NCBI RefSeq assembly: GCF_033807715.1
Contig: NC_084601.1
Span: 18,096,690 to 18,160,689 of the forward strand
From: Cololabis saira
Taxonomy: Eukaryota > Chordata > Actinopteri > Beloniformes > Belonidae
Direction: 5' to 3'
Length of the DNA: 64,000 nucleotides
Both the position numbers and the translations under genes were made by a program. The notes beneath the pieces were generated by a model. The model was given only the letters and a program-made list of their open reading frames with translations. It did not search any database and was not told the origin of the DNA. How positions within the stretch are numbered: the stretch's first letter is position 1; the number at the start of each line of letters is the position of its first letter. Positions 15,422-29,060 of this stretch are shown in pieces.

Positions 15422-15538
15422 GATGTTGTGGATGAGGTGGAGTTCAGGAAAACAACATTATTTGGTGGTCACAGTAAAAGTAGAAAAAGTATATAAAAAA
15501 AAAAGAAGTGGTGTGATTTGAAGGTGGAGGCCAAGACG
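15422..15538 (+). pseudogene. Harbinger Myb/SANT-like protein relic
   Basis: One frame gives DVVDEVEFRKTTLFGGHS, then a TAA, then KKWCDLKVEAKT. The first block resembles the opening of the Myb/trihelix-like protein of PIF/Harbinger elements (EV-E-RK-x2-LFG). The second resembles its KKW-DLK-EAK ending. The middle of the domain is deleted in frame. In intact elements this protein binds the transposon ends and carries the transposase to the nucleus. It lies directly upstream of the foldback element inserted at 15541. Confidence 0.65.
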
Positions 15539-15540
15539 TA

Positions 15541-15806
15541 CGGAGCCCCTAAAGGGGCACATATTTTTTTATATATATATGAGTTTTACGTGCGCGCGTG
15601 AAACCTTTAAGGCTGATTTATGGTTCCACGTTACACCAACGCAGAGCCTACGGCGTAGGTGTGCGTCGCTGCGTACCCTACGGCGTAGGCTCTGCGTCGT
15701 TTTAACGCGGAACCATAATTTAGGTTTACGCGCGTTGGTAACGGTTTCACGCGCGCGTAAAACTCATTATACATGAAAAAAAATCTGAGTCCCTTTAGGG
15801 GCTCCG
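15541..15806. mobile_element. Foldback (TIR) element between TA dinucleotides
   Basis: Long imperfect inverted arms begin CGGAGCCCCTAAAGG (15541) and end CCTTTAGGGGCTCCG (15806). Inner arms are GAGTTTTACGTGCGCGCGTG and CACGCGCGCGTAAAACTC. TA lies on each side (15539-15540, 15807-15808), consistent with but not proving a TA duplication. The centre holds the palindromic MITE at 15610-15725. It has no coding capacity. Confidence 0.65.
15610..15725. mobile_element. Palindromic MITE copy 1 (TTA duplications)
   Basis: A 116-bp near-palindrome starts AGGCTGATTTATGGTTCC and ends GGAACCATAATTTAGGT. The centre has paired CCTACGGCGTAGG blocks. It is flanked by TTA at 15607-15609 and 15726-15728. Copies of the same family lie at 52341-52427, 55371-55510 and (partial) 37451-37538. 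The 3-bp TTA duplication fits PIF/Harbinger-type mobilisation. Confidence 0.75.
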
Positions 15807-16329
15807 TAGAGTGGCCCGGCACTCATTTGTTCTGTCCTCAGTCACTCTATGGTTGGAAGCGGTGGGTGACGAGGAGGTTCACGGCGTGTCCTGCACCGCG
15901 GCTGCAGCACCAGCAGCACCAGAGCGTCCTGACTGACGGTGTGCTTCAAACACAGAGGGACACGATAAGCGCTATTATATTATAAGTCTGATATGTGATG
16001 ACATTAACAGTATGACATGAATCTGGCTTCATTTCACCACCTCACCGCCTGCGTCGCCAGTTCCCCATATCTTCAGACTGTTCGTGCGCGAGGGTCAGGG
16101 TTGGCGTAGAGATACACACATTTTTCGGTTAGTTTTTTCTTTTTAAATCCCAACCTTTGCGTAGAAGGTGGCTTGCGCATCTTTCAAGCCCTGTTTTGTG
16201 CGCAAGCAAGCTTTATAAATGAGGCCCCAGGTCACTATTACTTATAGTAGTCCTTATTTATTGACACATGGAAAAATGTGTTGGTACCTCTCCATTAAAG
16301 AAAAGAGCACCCACAAAGGCCACTGATGA

Positions 16330-17170
16330 CAAATTGAAGAGACAGAATCTAATGCTAACCAAAGAGCATAGATCAACAGCAAGAGTTTTAAAGTGAACTC
16401 CAAGATCAAGGTACATCAGCGTGAGATCACACCATCCATCGCTGTTTGAGCCAAATCGGGCTTCATGGAGATGACTGTGGAGGACTCTGCTGTTAAAAGC
16501 GAATCATTATAAAAAGTGAGACTGGAATTTGTCAAAATTAATATTGACAACCCACAAATCTTCTGGGAGAATGTTCTTTGGACAAAAGAGACAAAACTGA
16601 ATCTTTTTGGCAAGTGTCTGTTCACAGACACAAAAATGAGAGACACAAAGAAAAGAAGACTGTTTCTACTGTGAAACATGGAGGAGGCTCGGTTAGGTTC
16701 TGGGTCTGCTGTGGCGGGTACGGTACCATTAAATCAAAGCATTTCATAGTACCCATGGTACTATCAAGGCATTTTGGAATAAAATGAGCTGCCCAGTGTC
16801 ATAGAGCTTGGTGTCAGTTGTAGGTCATTGGTCCTCCAAAACAAAAACAAAACACACAACTAAAAACAACAAATAATGACTAAGACTGACAACATTGGAC
16901 TATTCTTAAATGATCTTCTATGCACCCTTATTTAAACTGAGCACCACTACTACTGAACATTTGTGGTCAGAGCTGAAACATGCCGTCTGACAAAAAAAAA
17001 CAAAAAACCTTCAAACCTGGGACAGCTGTAGACATTTGCAATTTAAAGAATGGGACAAAATACCTGTCTACAGGTTCAGAGGTGTCAATGAGAATTACAG
17101 AAATTGCTTGATTACAGTGATTAGCTCAGTTGAGGGTCACATCAATTTTGTTCAGGCCATTTTAATTAGT
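16330..17170 (+). pseudogene. Degenerate Tc1-like transposase
   Basis: Scattered over shifting plus-strand frames are a helix-turn-helix-like KATDDKLKRQ block (about 16330), FWENVLWTKETKLNLFGK (about 16563-16610) and VKHGGGSVRFW (about 16668-16700). These follow the Tc1-family order. The catalytic Asp of the usual WTDET motif reads Lys here. Stops and frameshifts are frequent, and the QDN and NPIE blocks are not recognisable. No terminal repeats were found. It is an old, inactive copy just outside the Harbinger element. Confidence 0.7.
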
Positions 17171-17540
17171 TTGGTTTTTAATGGATAATTTTGGACTGCA
17201 ATTCAAAGGTAATGTCTTATTTTCATTAGTCAATGCTCAGTAATTTATAATTCATTATTTTGTCAGTTCAAGTTATTTCAGGGACCATTGTCGGTTATTC
17301 TTTTCCTAATCAAAGCGTGCTAACAAATTTGTCCTGCTGTGTGTATTTATTCATTCATTAATTCCAGTCAGACAACTCTTGCAGTAAGTTTAAGACACTT
17401 TATTGTAACACATAGGCTATTTGGCTTTGGCATTTAGCTAAGCAAAGTTTATCAGGATTACACATAAATACAGGAGTGTAGGACTATAATATATGTGAAT
17501 AAAATGCATTGACCTTTTGCATTATACTCAGACTTTAGAT
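17171..17540. other. AT-rich spacer
   Basis: No gene or repeat boundary is recognised between the Tc1 relic and the candidate LTR. Confidence 0.45.
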
Positions 17541-17545
17541 AATTG

Positions 17546-18969
17546 TGTTATGATCCAAAGCCAAACCCAGCTTCCAGGGTGTTATTAACTGGAACTGCCA
17601 TGTGTGGCCTGGCACCTTTGACCGTGGGGCCATTCCCAACGAGTACAGCGCCCCTAAGGGAAATACTATCTAGTAAAGCTGCTATGTGTGGCCTGGCACC
17701 ATTGGCCATGAGGCTGCTCCCACAAGTACGCCACAACGGAGGGAACATACGTCTAATGACATTCATATATGAGCCGTGCGCAGATACAAGCGAAAGTACT
17801 TTCGTAAGGTTGGAGCTTAAGAGTGGTAAATACATAAACCAGATAGCTAGAAATCAGAATCTCAGCAATCTGCCTGGAATGCTGAATTTCTAAGAGCTAA
17901 GACATTCTCGTATCAAAAAACCTCATACTTACGAAGTCCCCAAGGGAGCATATTATAAAGAAAACCTTCCATGAGGTCATAAATCATTATTGTGACACAT
18001 TGAGATTACTGTCTCATCAGCTATAAGGCAAATTAATAAATGCAAACTATACAGATGGTTAGACTATACACTATATATTTCCGGCAATCCACCTGGCATA
18101 CAATGCTAAACTAATCAGGGTGACAGGAGCTCATTTGAGCATCCAATATGTCATTTAAATGAAGTCTGATGTGGTGTTGGAAGGCAGATTAAGACCGTCG
18201 TCCCATCGATTTCAGTGTAGAGATGGGTACGTGGAGAGCTCCTGTTGTTGCTGCGCCGATTCTCAGAGAATAACATTAAGTGGCACACCACAAGATGAGC
18301 AGAGGCCAACAAATGTTGGGGTCAACCTTATCCTGGGAGAGGTTGGCCAACGAATGTGGGGGTCAACCTTATCCTGGGAGAGGAGTCGAGAAATGAACAG
18401 CGCCCATGAGGGATGATGCACATGACAAAATGCAGGCAGCCTAGAAAGATGAAGGGGCCCTCTTGGTTAGGTGACTGGCTGACACGAAGACCTGATAGCA
18501 GCCCATATACAAGAGTTTGTCCACAGGTGAAAGAGGCCACCATCAGTAGACAATCGAGAATATCCCAGAAATAAAAGCGGAGTCTGAAAACTTGAAGAGA
18601 GTCCAGCCCACGGCGTTAAAGACGTGAGGACTACCACGGCAACCAAGAAATAGCATAGAGAGTGCCACCTAACACCGAAAAGGCGCTAGCCACAAATGCA
18701 TCTGTCATGTTAATTATTATTATTATTATTTTTTATAAGTCCAGGAGCCACGTCCAGCAGTTTTAGTCATGGCGAATGTGTGATCGATCAAAGCGTAACA
18801 AGAAAAAAGGCTCACCAGGAATAAGACTGCCAATAAGAGGAATAGAAGAATTTCCGAAGCGCAGACAGGTCAAGATGAGATTTCTTACCACAATATTTCT
18901 GAGTGGCGACCTCCAAGCTGATTATTATGAAAGGGGGAATGGGGCCTGGACAAGAGGACCTATCATTCA
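17546..18969 (+). mobile_element. Candidate solo LTR (retroelement)
   Basis: The segment begins TGTTATGATCC and ends ATTCA. AATTG lies immediately outside both ends (17541-17545 and 18970-18974), the pattern of an LTR with a 5-bp target duplication. Inside are two kinds of direct repeat often seen in U3 regions: a 96-bp-spaced pair of TGTGTGGCCTGGCACC blocks (17599 and 17684), and a tandem pair of about 44 bp containing GGGTCAACCTTATCCTGGGA (18301-18388). An AATAAA lies at about 18570. No gag, pol or primer-binding site follows, so it would be a solo LTR. At 1.4 kb it is long for an LTR, and the boundaries rest on TG/CA plus five matching bases. Confidence 0.35.
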
Positions 18970-18974
18970 AATTG

Positions 18975-19595
18975 ACTAACTTCCTTTGCCAAAGGAATCA
19001 ACAATTCAGGTTCAACACGAGCCAACCTGAGGTTCCTACAGACATGAGCCACTAACAGGAGCCAGCATAGTCCAGCTAGAAACCCCTGAACCAAACTGGT
19101 GAGGAGACAATTAAGCATTTGTTAGGGTGTGTAGACAGGACTGCAGACAGAACAGACACATGTACAGGAGTCGATGGATGAGTGATGTTAATTCCCCAGG
19201 CTTCTTGGGGCGGAGCCTCCAGGGGCACACGGACAGCAGCCACCTGGCTGTTAGCACACCAGCTACAGACATGCATACATTTACAGCTCTAGAAAAGCAC
19301 ACACACACACACCCTCATTAAAATTAAAGCAAATGGGAGACTGATATTAGGACTGAAAAGGGTCCTGATTTTTTATTTATTCATTTATTTTTTTTTTTAA
19401 TACAATTTGCACCTTTGGCTGAGTATGATCTGTGCTCGAATCTGAAACATTGGAATTTTCTTTATAATTTTACGTCATTGTTTAGGCTTTTTGCATTCAT
19501 TTTCTATTTGGTCTTATTTTGAAAAGGAAAGAGATAGATTTGGACACCTGCATTTTGTAGAAAGTCATTAAATGCTACTGGTGCACTGTTGAAAC
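18975..19595. other. Intergenic DNA, nothing recognised
   Basis: A short CA run (19301-19312) and a T-rich tract (19371-19400) are present. No coding domain is supported. Confidence 0.45.
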
Positions 19596-19599
19596 TTAA

Positions 19600-19919
19600 A
19601 GGAGCATGAGGCTCCTTTTAAGAAATGAGACTCTCTAGCGCCACCATTCGCCACGACGGCCGTCGGGGGTACTGCAGCCAACAGCGAAGCCGGCACGGGA
19701 GAACGGGGAGAACGTCACATCCGCAGGACAGCGCGGGAAATTCGGGCCCCGAATTGCAGCACATTTTGCAGCACCCAGCCTGTTCAAGGCAACGGAGAGA
19801 TACACTAGAGGGCTCATTCTTTTTAGTTTGGAACGCTTCATCTGACATTATTACTAGAAAACTTAAAACGTATACACATTTTTTTCATAAATCCTGCCTC
19901 AATCCTGCCACATGCTCCT
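19600..19919. mobile_element. TTAA-flanked MITE (Kolobok/piggyBac-like target)
   Basis: The inverted ends AGGAGCATG (19600) and CATGCTCCT (19919) sit between TTAA duplications at 19596-19599 and 19920-19923. The TTAA-AGGRR start resembles the T2 type of Kolobok elements, but piggyBac also uses TTAA. The 320-bp body is GC-rich, has no transposase, and is non-autonomous. Confidence 0.7.
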
Positions 19920-20089
19920 TTAATGTAATGTTATTTTGCATAGTGGCTTTAACCACATTAACCTCATTTCATCCACCACAATTAGTTAATTTTATCATGC
20001 ATGAGTTTAAGAGCAAAAATTCCCTTATATAATTTTTGATCCTTCATATTATATTATGAAATGGATCATTTACCTGTTTTAAATAGTGG

Positions 20090-20264
20090 TTTTAGCGGTA
20101 CAGATCAAATGAATGAGGGATGAACTGGGAGTGGGTGGAGCCTTTGAGCGCTCTCGGGATGACTGACTCAGTGACTCAAGTGATTCAAAAACTTGATTCA
20201 CTTTGTTGAGTGACTCATATAAACTCAAGTTAGTAAATTGTATCAAGTTTCCCATCACTAACGG
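20090..20264. repeat. Possible DNA-element end with GACTCA repeats
   Basis: Several GACTCA/TGACTC motifs are followed by TTTCCCATCACTAA. This resembles the terminus of fish DNA repeats that begin TTAGTGATGGGAAA. The partner end was not found, so this is at most a fragment. Confidence 0.3.
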
Positions 20265-21276
20265 GAATGATTTGGTGAAACGACAACAACAACCACCTTC
20301 CATGGTTCTTCCATGTCCTCAGATTGAGTGGGCTGTATTAGTTTAAAGTGCAAGCACTTCTTCTCTTCTCTCCCCTCTCACTCTTTCAGTTTTGATCCTT
20401 GTTGCTGATGCTTTTTCTCTAATTAAAAGAGGAGAGAACCTGCCAAGCTACTGTAGCGAGACTGCAGACCACTGAGCTTTCCAAACACACACACTCACAG
20501 GGAAAAAAAGATGTGCAACAGATTGCATATTGACATCCTTAAACAATTCAGTGCCTATACTGTCCCTGACAAATCACTTCTCTCAATCTCTCTATACACA
20601 TATGCACCGTGTCTCCTATGGGGAGGACTGATAAGATTTGAATTCCTTCACTTCTTTTTGCTTGTTTGTTTCATGCCTTTTTTTTTTTGCCTCAGGCAGC
20701 ATCGCCGTACAGATTTATTTATTTATGGAAGATTTATTTATTTAGCTGTATCTACTGAAAAATCTTGAAAACTACATCTAGCTGCATTGAAACTGGTTGT
20801 GGTTAAACCACTAAATATGAGTGTAAGTGTCAAGGGCTGAAATGTGCTTTGAGTGAATAATTTGCATTTAAAGGTATCGCTTTAGTTTGAATGGCGGAGA
20901 ATCGTTGTCTATAGTGTGGGATTCAGAAAGCCTGGAGTGGAAAGGATCTGCTGGTTGACCTCCAACTGTTAATTCAATTGTTATAGTCACTTGGGGGACC
21001 ACCATCTTGTTCTGCCCTTCCCCTGTCCAGAACATCTGACTTATTAGATGCCTATTTAATTTGCAGACGCACCAGTTATTATCATGTCTCAGAGTGGATT
21101 ATTGCATAAATACTCATCAATATGTGTATTTTCTTATTCATTTATTTTGGTGTTTTTGTTGACGAGTGGCCTAACTGCAACAGTTTTAAAAGTTTTTTTT
21201 TTTAGTTTTTTGTTTGTTTTTGTATTTCCCCTTCATTAAGCACAGGTTATAGAAAATGTGAAATAATTAAGCTATA

Positions 21277-21281
<5 letters not shown>
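20265..21281. other. AT-rich intergenic DNA
   Basis: No gene or repeat boundary is recognised. T-rich tracts occur near 20680 and 21190. Confidence 0.45.

Positions 21282-21342
<61 letters not shown>
21282..21342. repeat. (TA)n microsatellite
   Basis: About 30 perfect TA units. Confidence 0.97.
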
Positions 21343-25492
<4,150 letters not shown>

Positions 25493-25779
25493 GCACAGTG
25501 TGTATACACATGTATATAATTTTCTTTGATATACAGTACTTACTATAAATAATTACTATTTTATAAATGCACCTGCTATTGATTTAATTATTGACTTAGG
25601 GTTTTTTATTTCTTTTCCTTTAGTTTTTTCTCAAAAGACTTAACATAGTGTTTCCTCAATTATTGTTCTATTTTTTGATATTATTGGCATATGTATATGT
25701 GTATGATGTTTTATGTCTGCGATTGTGATGATGTGTTGTGGTGGTTGAAGCTGGGATATTGTTTTGTTGTTTTTTTGTG

Positions 25780-25850
25780 CTTTTTAGTTACGTAAAGCAC
25801 TTGTGAAGTCTTGCACAAGCTGTATCATAAAGTTTGATTGATTTATTGAT
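25780..25850 (+). mobile_element. LINE 3' tail (CR1/L2-type)
   Basis: GTAAAGCACTTGTGAAG, then ATCATAAAGTTTGATTGATT, follows the pattern of fish CR1/L2-type LINE 3' ends: a GCACTT box, then a spacer, then AAAGTTTGATTGATT as the short tail repeat. No coding part precedes it that I can read, so it is a very short 3' fragment. Confidence 0.5.
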
Positions 25851-26485
25851 AATACTGTAATAATTACACTCAACAAATGGGTGTAAAACACTCAGTTAAA
25901 CACACAGTTAAAGGTGGCACTGAATGTCACACATCGCAGGCCGAAATAAAACTAGAAAGCTAGTCTGGAGCATTTCAGTAGCTCAAAGTAAAGCTGCATC
26001 AGCATCGGCTCAGGTCTTATCCTTCCATTGCAAGAGGTGCTTTTAAATATAAAAAATGGTTGCAACCTTGAATGAAAGTGTGGCTGGAGACATTGCTGTA
26101 CTTGGACTACATTTGAGGGACTGACATGTACAAACATTTACACCGAGGCTGTGTTTCTGCCACATCATAATCCAAAACATTTTAAACTGGATAGTCTGAA
26201 TGTTTTCTCCACTCAGTTGTGATTGGTAGCTGATCCTTACAGCTGTGATCAATTATTTTCCTTTTGGATGATGGAGAACGCTCCACATGATGCTCAAGGG
26301 CCTTTTTAATTAGCTAGTGAGGCAGCCCGTCACACTAGGGGGCACTTACAGCTACAGTTAGTGTAAATGTTTAAACCTTGTAATGTGTTGGAAATGTACC
26401 CACATCTTTTGTTTTTGTGGGTCAAATTTGACCCGAGATTAAACTCAGATCAAAAAGATTTTTTTTTTAGGCTGCCCCTCCAGTT
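25851..26485. other. Intergenic DNA including piggyBac 3' flank
   Basis: The piece GGGTCAAATTTGACCCGAG (26421-26439) is a near-palindrome that commonly lies next to piggyBac coding sequence in fish, so the right part probably belongs to the element whose coding relic follows. No terminal repeat or TTAA pair could be fixed. Confidence 0.4.
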
Positions 26486-26489
26486 GTGT

Positions 26490-27036
26490 TTCAAAATTTT
26501 TTATTGTTATTGTACACACTAGCTGTAGGCACAACGAAATTACAATCATATTTGTGGCGAGTGGTGCGAGATGTTCTGTTCTTGTTAGTGATAGGATTGG
26601 CACCTTGCTGTTGTTCCCCCTGGCACTTTCTGTCTGGTTCTTTGTGTAGGTTGCAGGTGTAGGAGTAGCCTAAAGCGCACTTTCTCCAGTTGTTTTCACA
26701 CACCATTTTCCCTTCCGTGCTGGTCTTCTCAAGGAGGATAATTTTAAGATCCTCTCAAAATTAACCCAAGATAGGGGAATGAACAGCTCAAAGTTCTTTT
26801 GGTGTCTCGGGCACGTGACACGGTATGGCCAGTAGGCCTCAGGCTCATTTTGATAATGCTCCCTGTTGGGGTCGTAAGGGTGATGATCATTGAAATATTA
26901 GGTCTTCAAATTCTTTTCTGGATGTGTCTTTATGTTCAGCAGTGTCTTCTTGCTCAGGATCATATTGAACACCATCCTCTTCCTGAGACACATCCTCCTC
27001 AATTTTGCTTAGCTCTCTGTCCTCAAAATCACTCAT
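26490..27036 (-). pseudogene. piggyBac-like transposase relic
   Basis: On the minus strand, a start at 27036 gives MSDFEDRELSKIEEDVSQEE, an acidic N-terminus like that of piggyBac-type transposases. After a stop and frameshifts comes NFELFIPL, then KIILLEKTSTEGKM and CENNW (about 26800-26690), resembling the early core segment (F-x-LFIT, then EGKR-x2-W). The remainder to 26490 is Cys/Lys-rich and does not follow the normal catalytic order, so most of the DDD core is deleted. piggyBac transposases move DNA at TTAA sites without leaving a scar. This copy cannot. The family call is by motif resemblance only. Confidence 0.5.
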
Positions 27037-27179
27037 AATCAAAGATATGCTTAATAGCCTAATAAACAGTGACTCTTTTGCTTACGTTGATTGATGTTAA
27101 TGCAGAATGAAACTGATAACATCTTATCCAGACCCTAATTAATGATGCTAATGTTTGTTCTCCATCAATGTGTGACTCT

Positions 27180-27321
<142 letters not shown>

Positions 27322-27716
27322 AGTCACAGAGCAATCCACAACTTTCAAATGAAGCCTGCAAGCTTGTACGTTGTACCGGGTCATATTTAATCCATAACAC
27401 CATAAATGTCCCTTTTTTGTAGAGATATATTTAGAGTTAACTTCCATGGTGAAAAATTATTTTGTTGTGTTTAAATAGTTGTTCCTGAGGGTATCATAAA
27501 GCTTTGTTCCAATGAGGTAATAAGAGGAATTGCAACCAATAGTTATCCATTTTTATGACTTATGTCCTTGATGCTTGCCACTTTCTCTTTTTTATGTCCA
27601 CAATTCTTCCACTGAGCAACAAGTTTATTATTCATGCCAAGCATGTCAAACTTTTGTTGGATGCTTTTTACCCACCACGGGATACACTGCACTCTGTGTT
27701 TAATTCAGTTATATTC

Positions 27717-28545
27717 AATACTTCATTAATCCCCAAAGGGAAGTTAATTGTTGCAGTATAGTCATGATTTAAGTCTGTTCAGTGATTCATTGTAGAGGGT
27801 TGTAGCTGTGGGCAGGAAGGATCTCCCGCCGTGGTCTGTGTTGCAGCAGATCCGAAGCAACCTCTAACTGAAGACACTGTTGCTGAATCACTGTGTTGTG
27901 CTAAGGACACTCAGGGTTGTCTCTGATTATCTTCAATTTATGAAGTATCCTCCAGAACAGTCCCCAGAACAGAATCAGCCTTCTTTATCAGTTTGTTCAG
28001 TTTCTTAAAGTCACTGGCTCTGACTTAATCTTGGCTCTTCTTAAACCTAAAATCCTTTCCTTTGCCTTGTTCTCATTCAAGATGAGCTGATTGTTCCCAC
28101 ACTATGCCACAAAACTGTCCACCAGTTTTCTGTACCCAGTTTTTTGTCCATCACTGATACACCCTACAACTGCAGAGTCATCTGAGTATTTCTGCATATG
28201 ACAGGGCTCTGACTTGTATCGGGAGACTGAGGTGTACAGTGTAAAGAGGAGTGGTGAGAGTACAGTCCCCTGTGGTGCTCCTGTGCTGCTGGCCACTGGG
28301 TCAGATCCAAAACCATTCAGTCTCACAAACTGAGGTCTGTTTGTCAGGTAGTCTTCTGAAGTTTCTTTAGTAGCAATTGAGAGTCGATATGTTAAATGTA
28401 CTGGAAAAATTAAAGAACGTGATCCTCACAGTGCTGTCTGCTTTGTCCAGACAGCTGTGGGTTTATTGAAACAGGTGTATGATGGCATCTTCAAGTCCAA
28501 TCTCATGAGCAATCTGCAGTGGGTCCTGGAAGGTGCTTGTTTGCT
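27717..28545 (-). pseudogene. CR1/L2-type LINE reverse transcriptase, 3' part
   Basis: On the minus strand the order is: DPLQIAHEIGLEDAIIH (about 28530); VRITFFNFSSTFN (28432-28394, RT motif A); then, after a frameshift near 28326, STGAPQGTVLSPLLFTLYT (motif B); YSDDSAVVG (about 28190, motif C); then a decayed C-terminus ending in RPRREILPA. A 3' tail CTTTGGGGATTAATGAAGTA (about 27745-27722) matches fish LINE tails. The catalytic Asp of motif A reads Asn (GAT to AAT), and several stops and at least one frameshift follow, so the enzyme is dead. The 5' part is missing, ending close to the TTAA element at 28554. Confidence 0.75.
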
Positions 28546-28553
28546 TATCTTAA

Positions 28554-29056
28554 AGGGGACCTATTATGAAAAACACGTTTTCTCTTGCTTTAACATATAT
28601 AAAGTGGTCTCCCCTCAGCCTGCCAACTCAGAGAAGGAGGAAAGCAACCAAATTCTGCAGTGTCTGTACAGCCGCCCGGATGAGCCGTCCAGTGTGATGT
28701 GGATCTACGAGCCGTTCAGATTCTGCTCCCGTCGTTACGTAACGAAAATGCAATTTACATCGGTTGGCCTCCGATCCGTGAAACCACGCCCACAACTAAC
28801 TCCGCCGGCCGGAGCTTACGCCATTTTTTCGTAGCGGTGTATCGCGTCATTCAGGCAGCCAATCAGCACAGAGCCTCATTATCATAGCCCCGCCCACTCA
28901 GAATCCCGCATAGATAATGAGGTTAGAGAATGGGATGCTAAAGACATGGCTCAGAGGCTGAATTTCTAATTTATTTAGCAAAAACAATCAAAAGCTTGTT
29001 TTTAAGACATTCCAGGCCTGTTTAAAATAGGTATTAAATGTCATAATAGGTCCCCT
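28554..29056. mobile_element. TTAA-flanked MITE, compact copy
   Basis: Inverted ends are AGGGGACCTATTATGA (28554) and TCATAATAGGTCCCCT (29056), with TTAA at 28550-28553 and 29057-29060. The TTAA-AGGGG start fits the Kolobok/T2 type. At 503 bp it encodes no transposase. The body is CpG-rich with CCAATCAGC and CCGCCC motifs, which imitate a promoter. The 51918-53319 element is the same family in the opposite orientation. Confidence 0.8.
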
Positions 29057-29060
29057 TTAA

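Larger units (their letters stand above)
12810..16227. mobile_element. PIF/Harbinger DNA transposon with nested insertions
   Basis: The inverted ends GGGCCTCATTTATAAA (12810-12825) and its exact reverse complement (16212-16227) are flanked by identical 3-bp CAG duplications (12807-12809 and 16228-16230). A 3-bp CWG-type duplication is known for fish Harbinger elements. Identity is supported by a Myb/SANT-like relic at 15422-15538, matching the second protein that Harbinger elements encode. No HARBI1-type nuclease is seen. The 3.4-kb span includes a minus-strand LINE (about 13020-15205) and a foldback element (15541-15806), so the host element alone is about 1 kb and is a deletion derivative. 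Confidence 0.85.

Noticed and set aside
28457..28834. 125-codon plus-strand frame with promoter-like CpG context
   Set aside because: It starts in the LINE relic antisense and runs into the TTAA element, so it is not a conserved exon.
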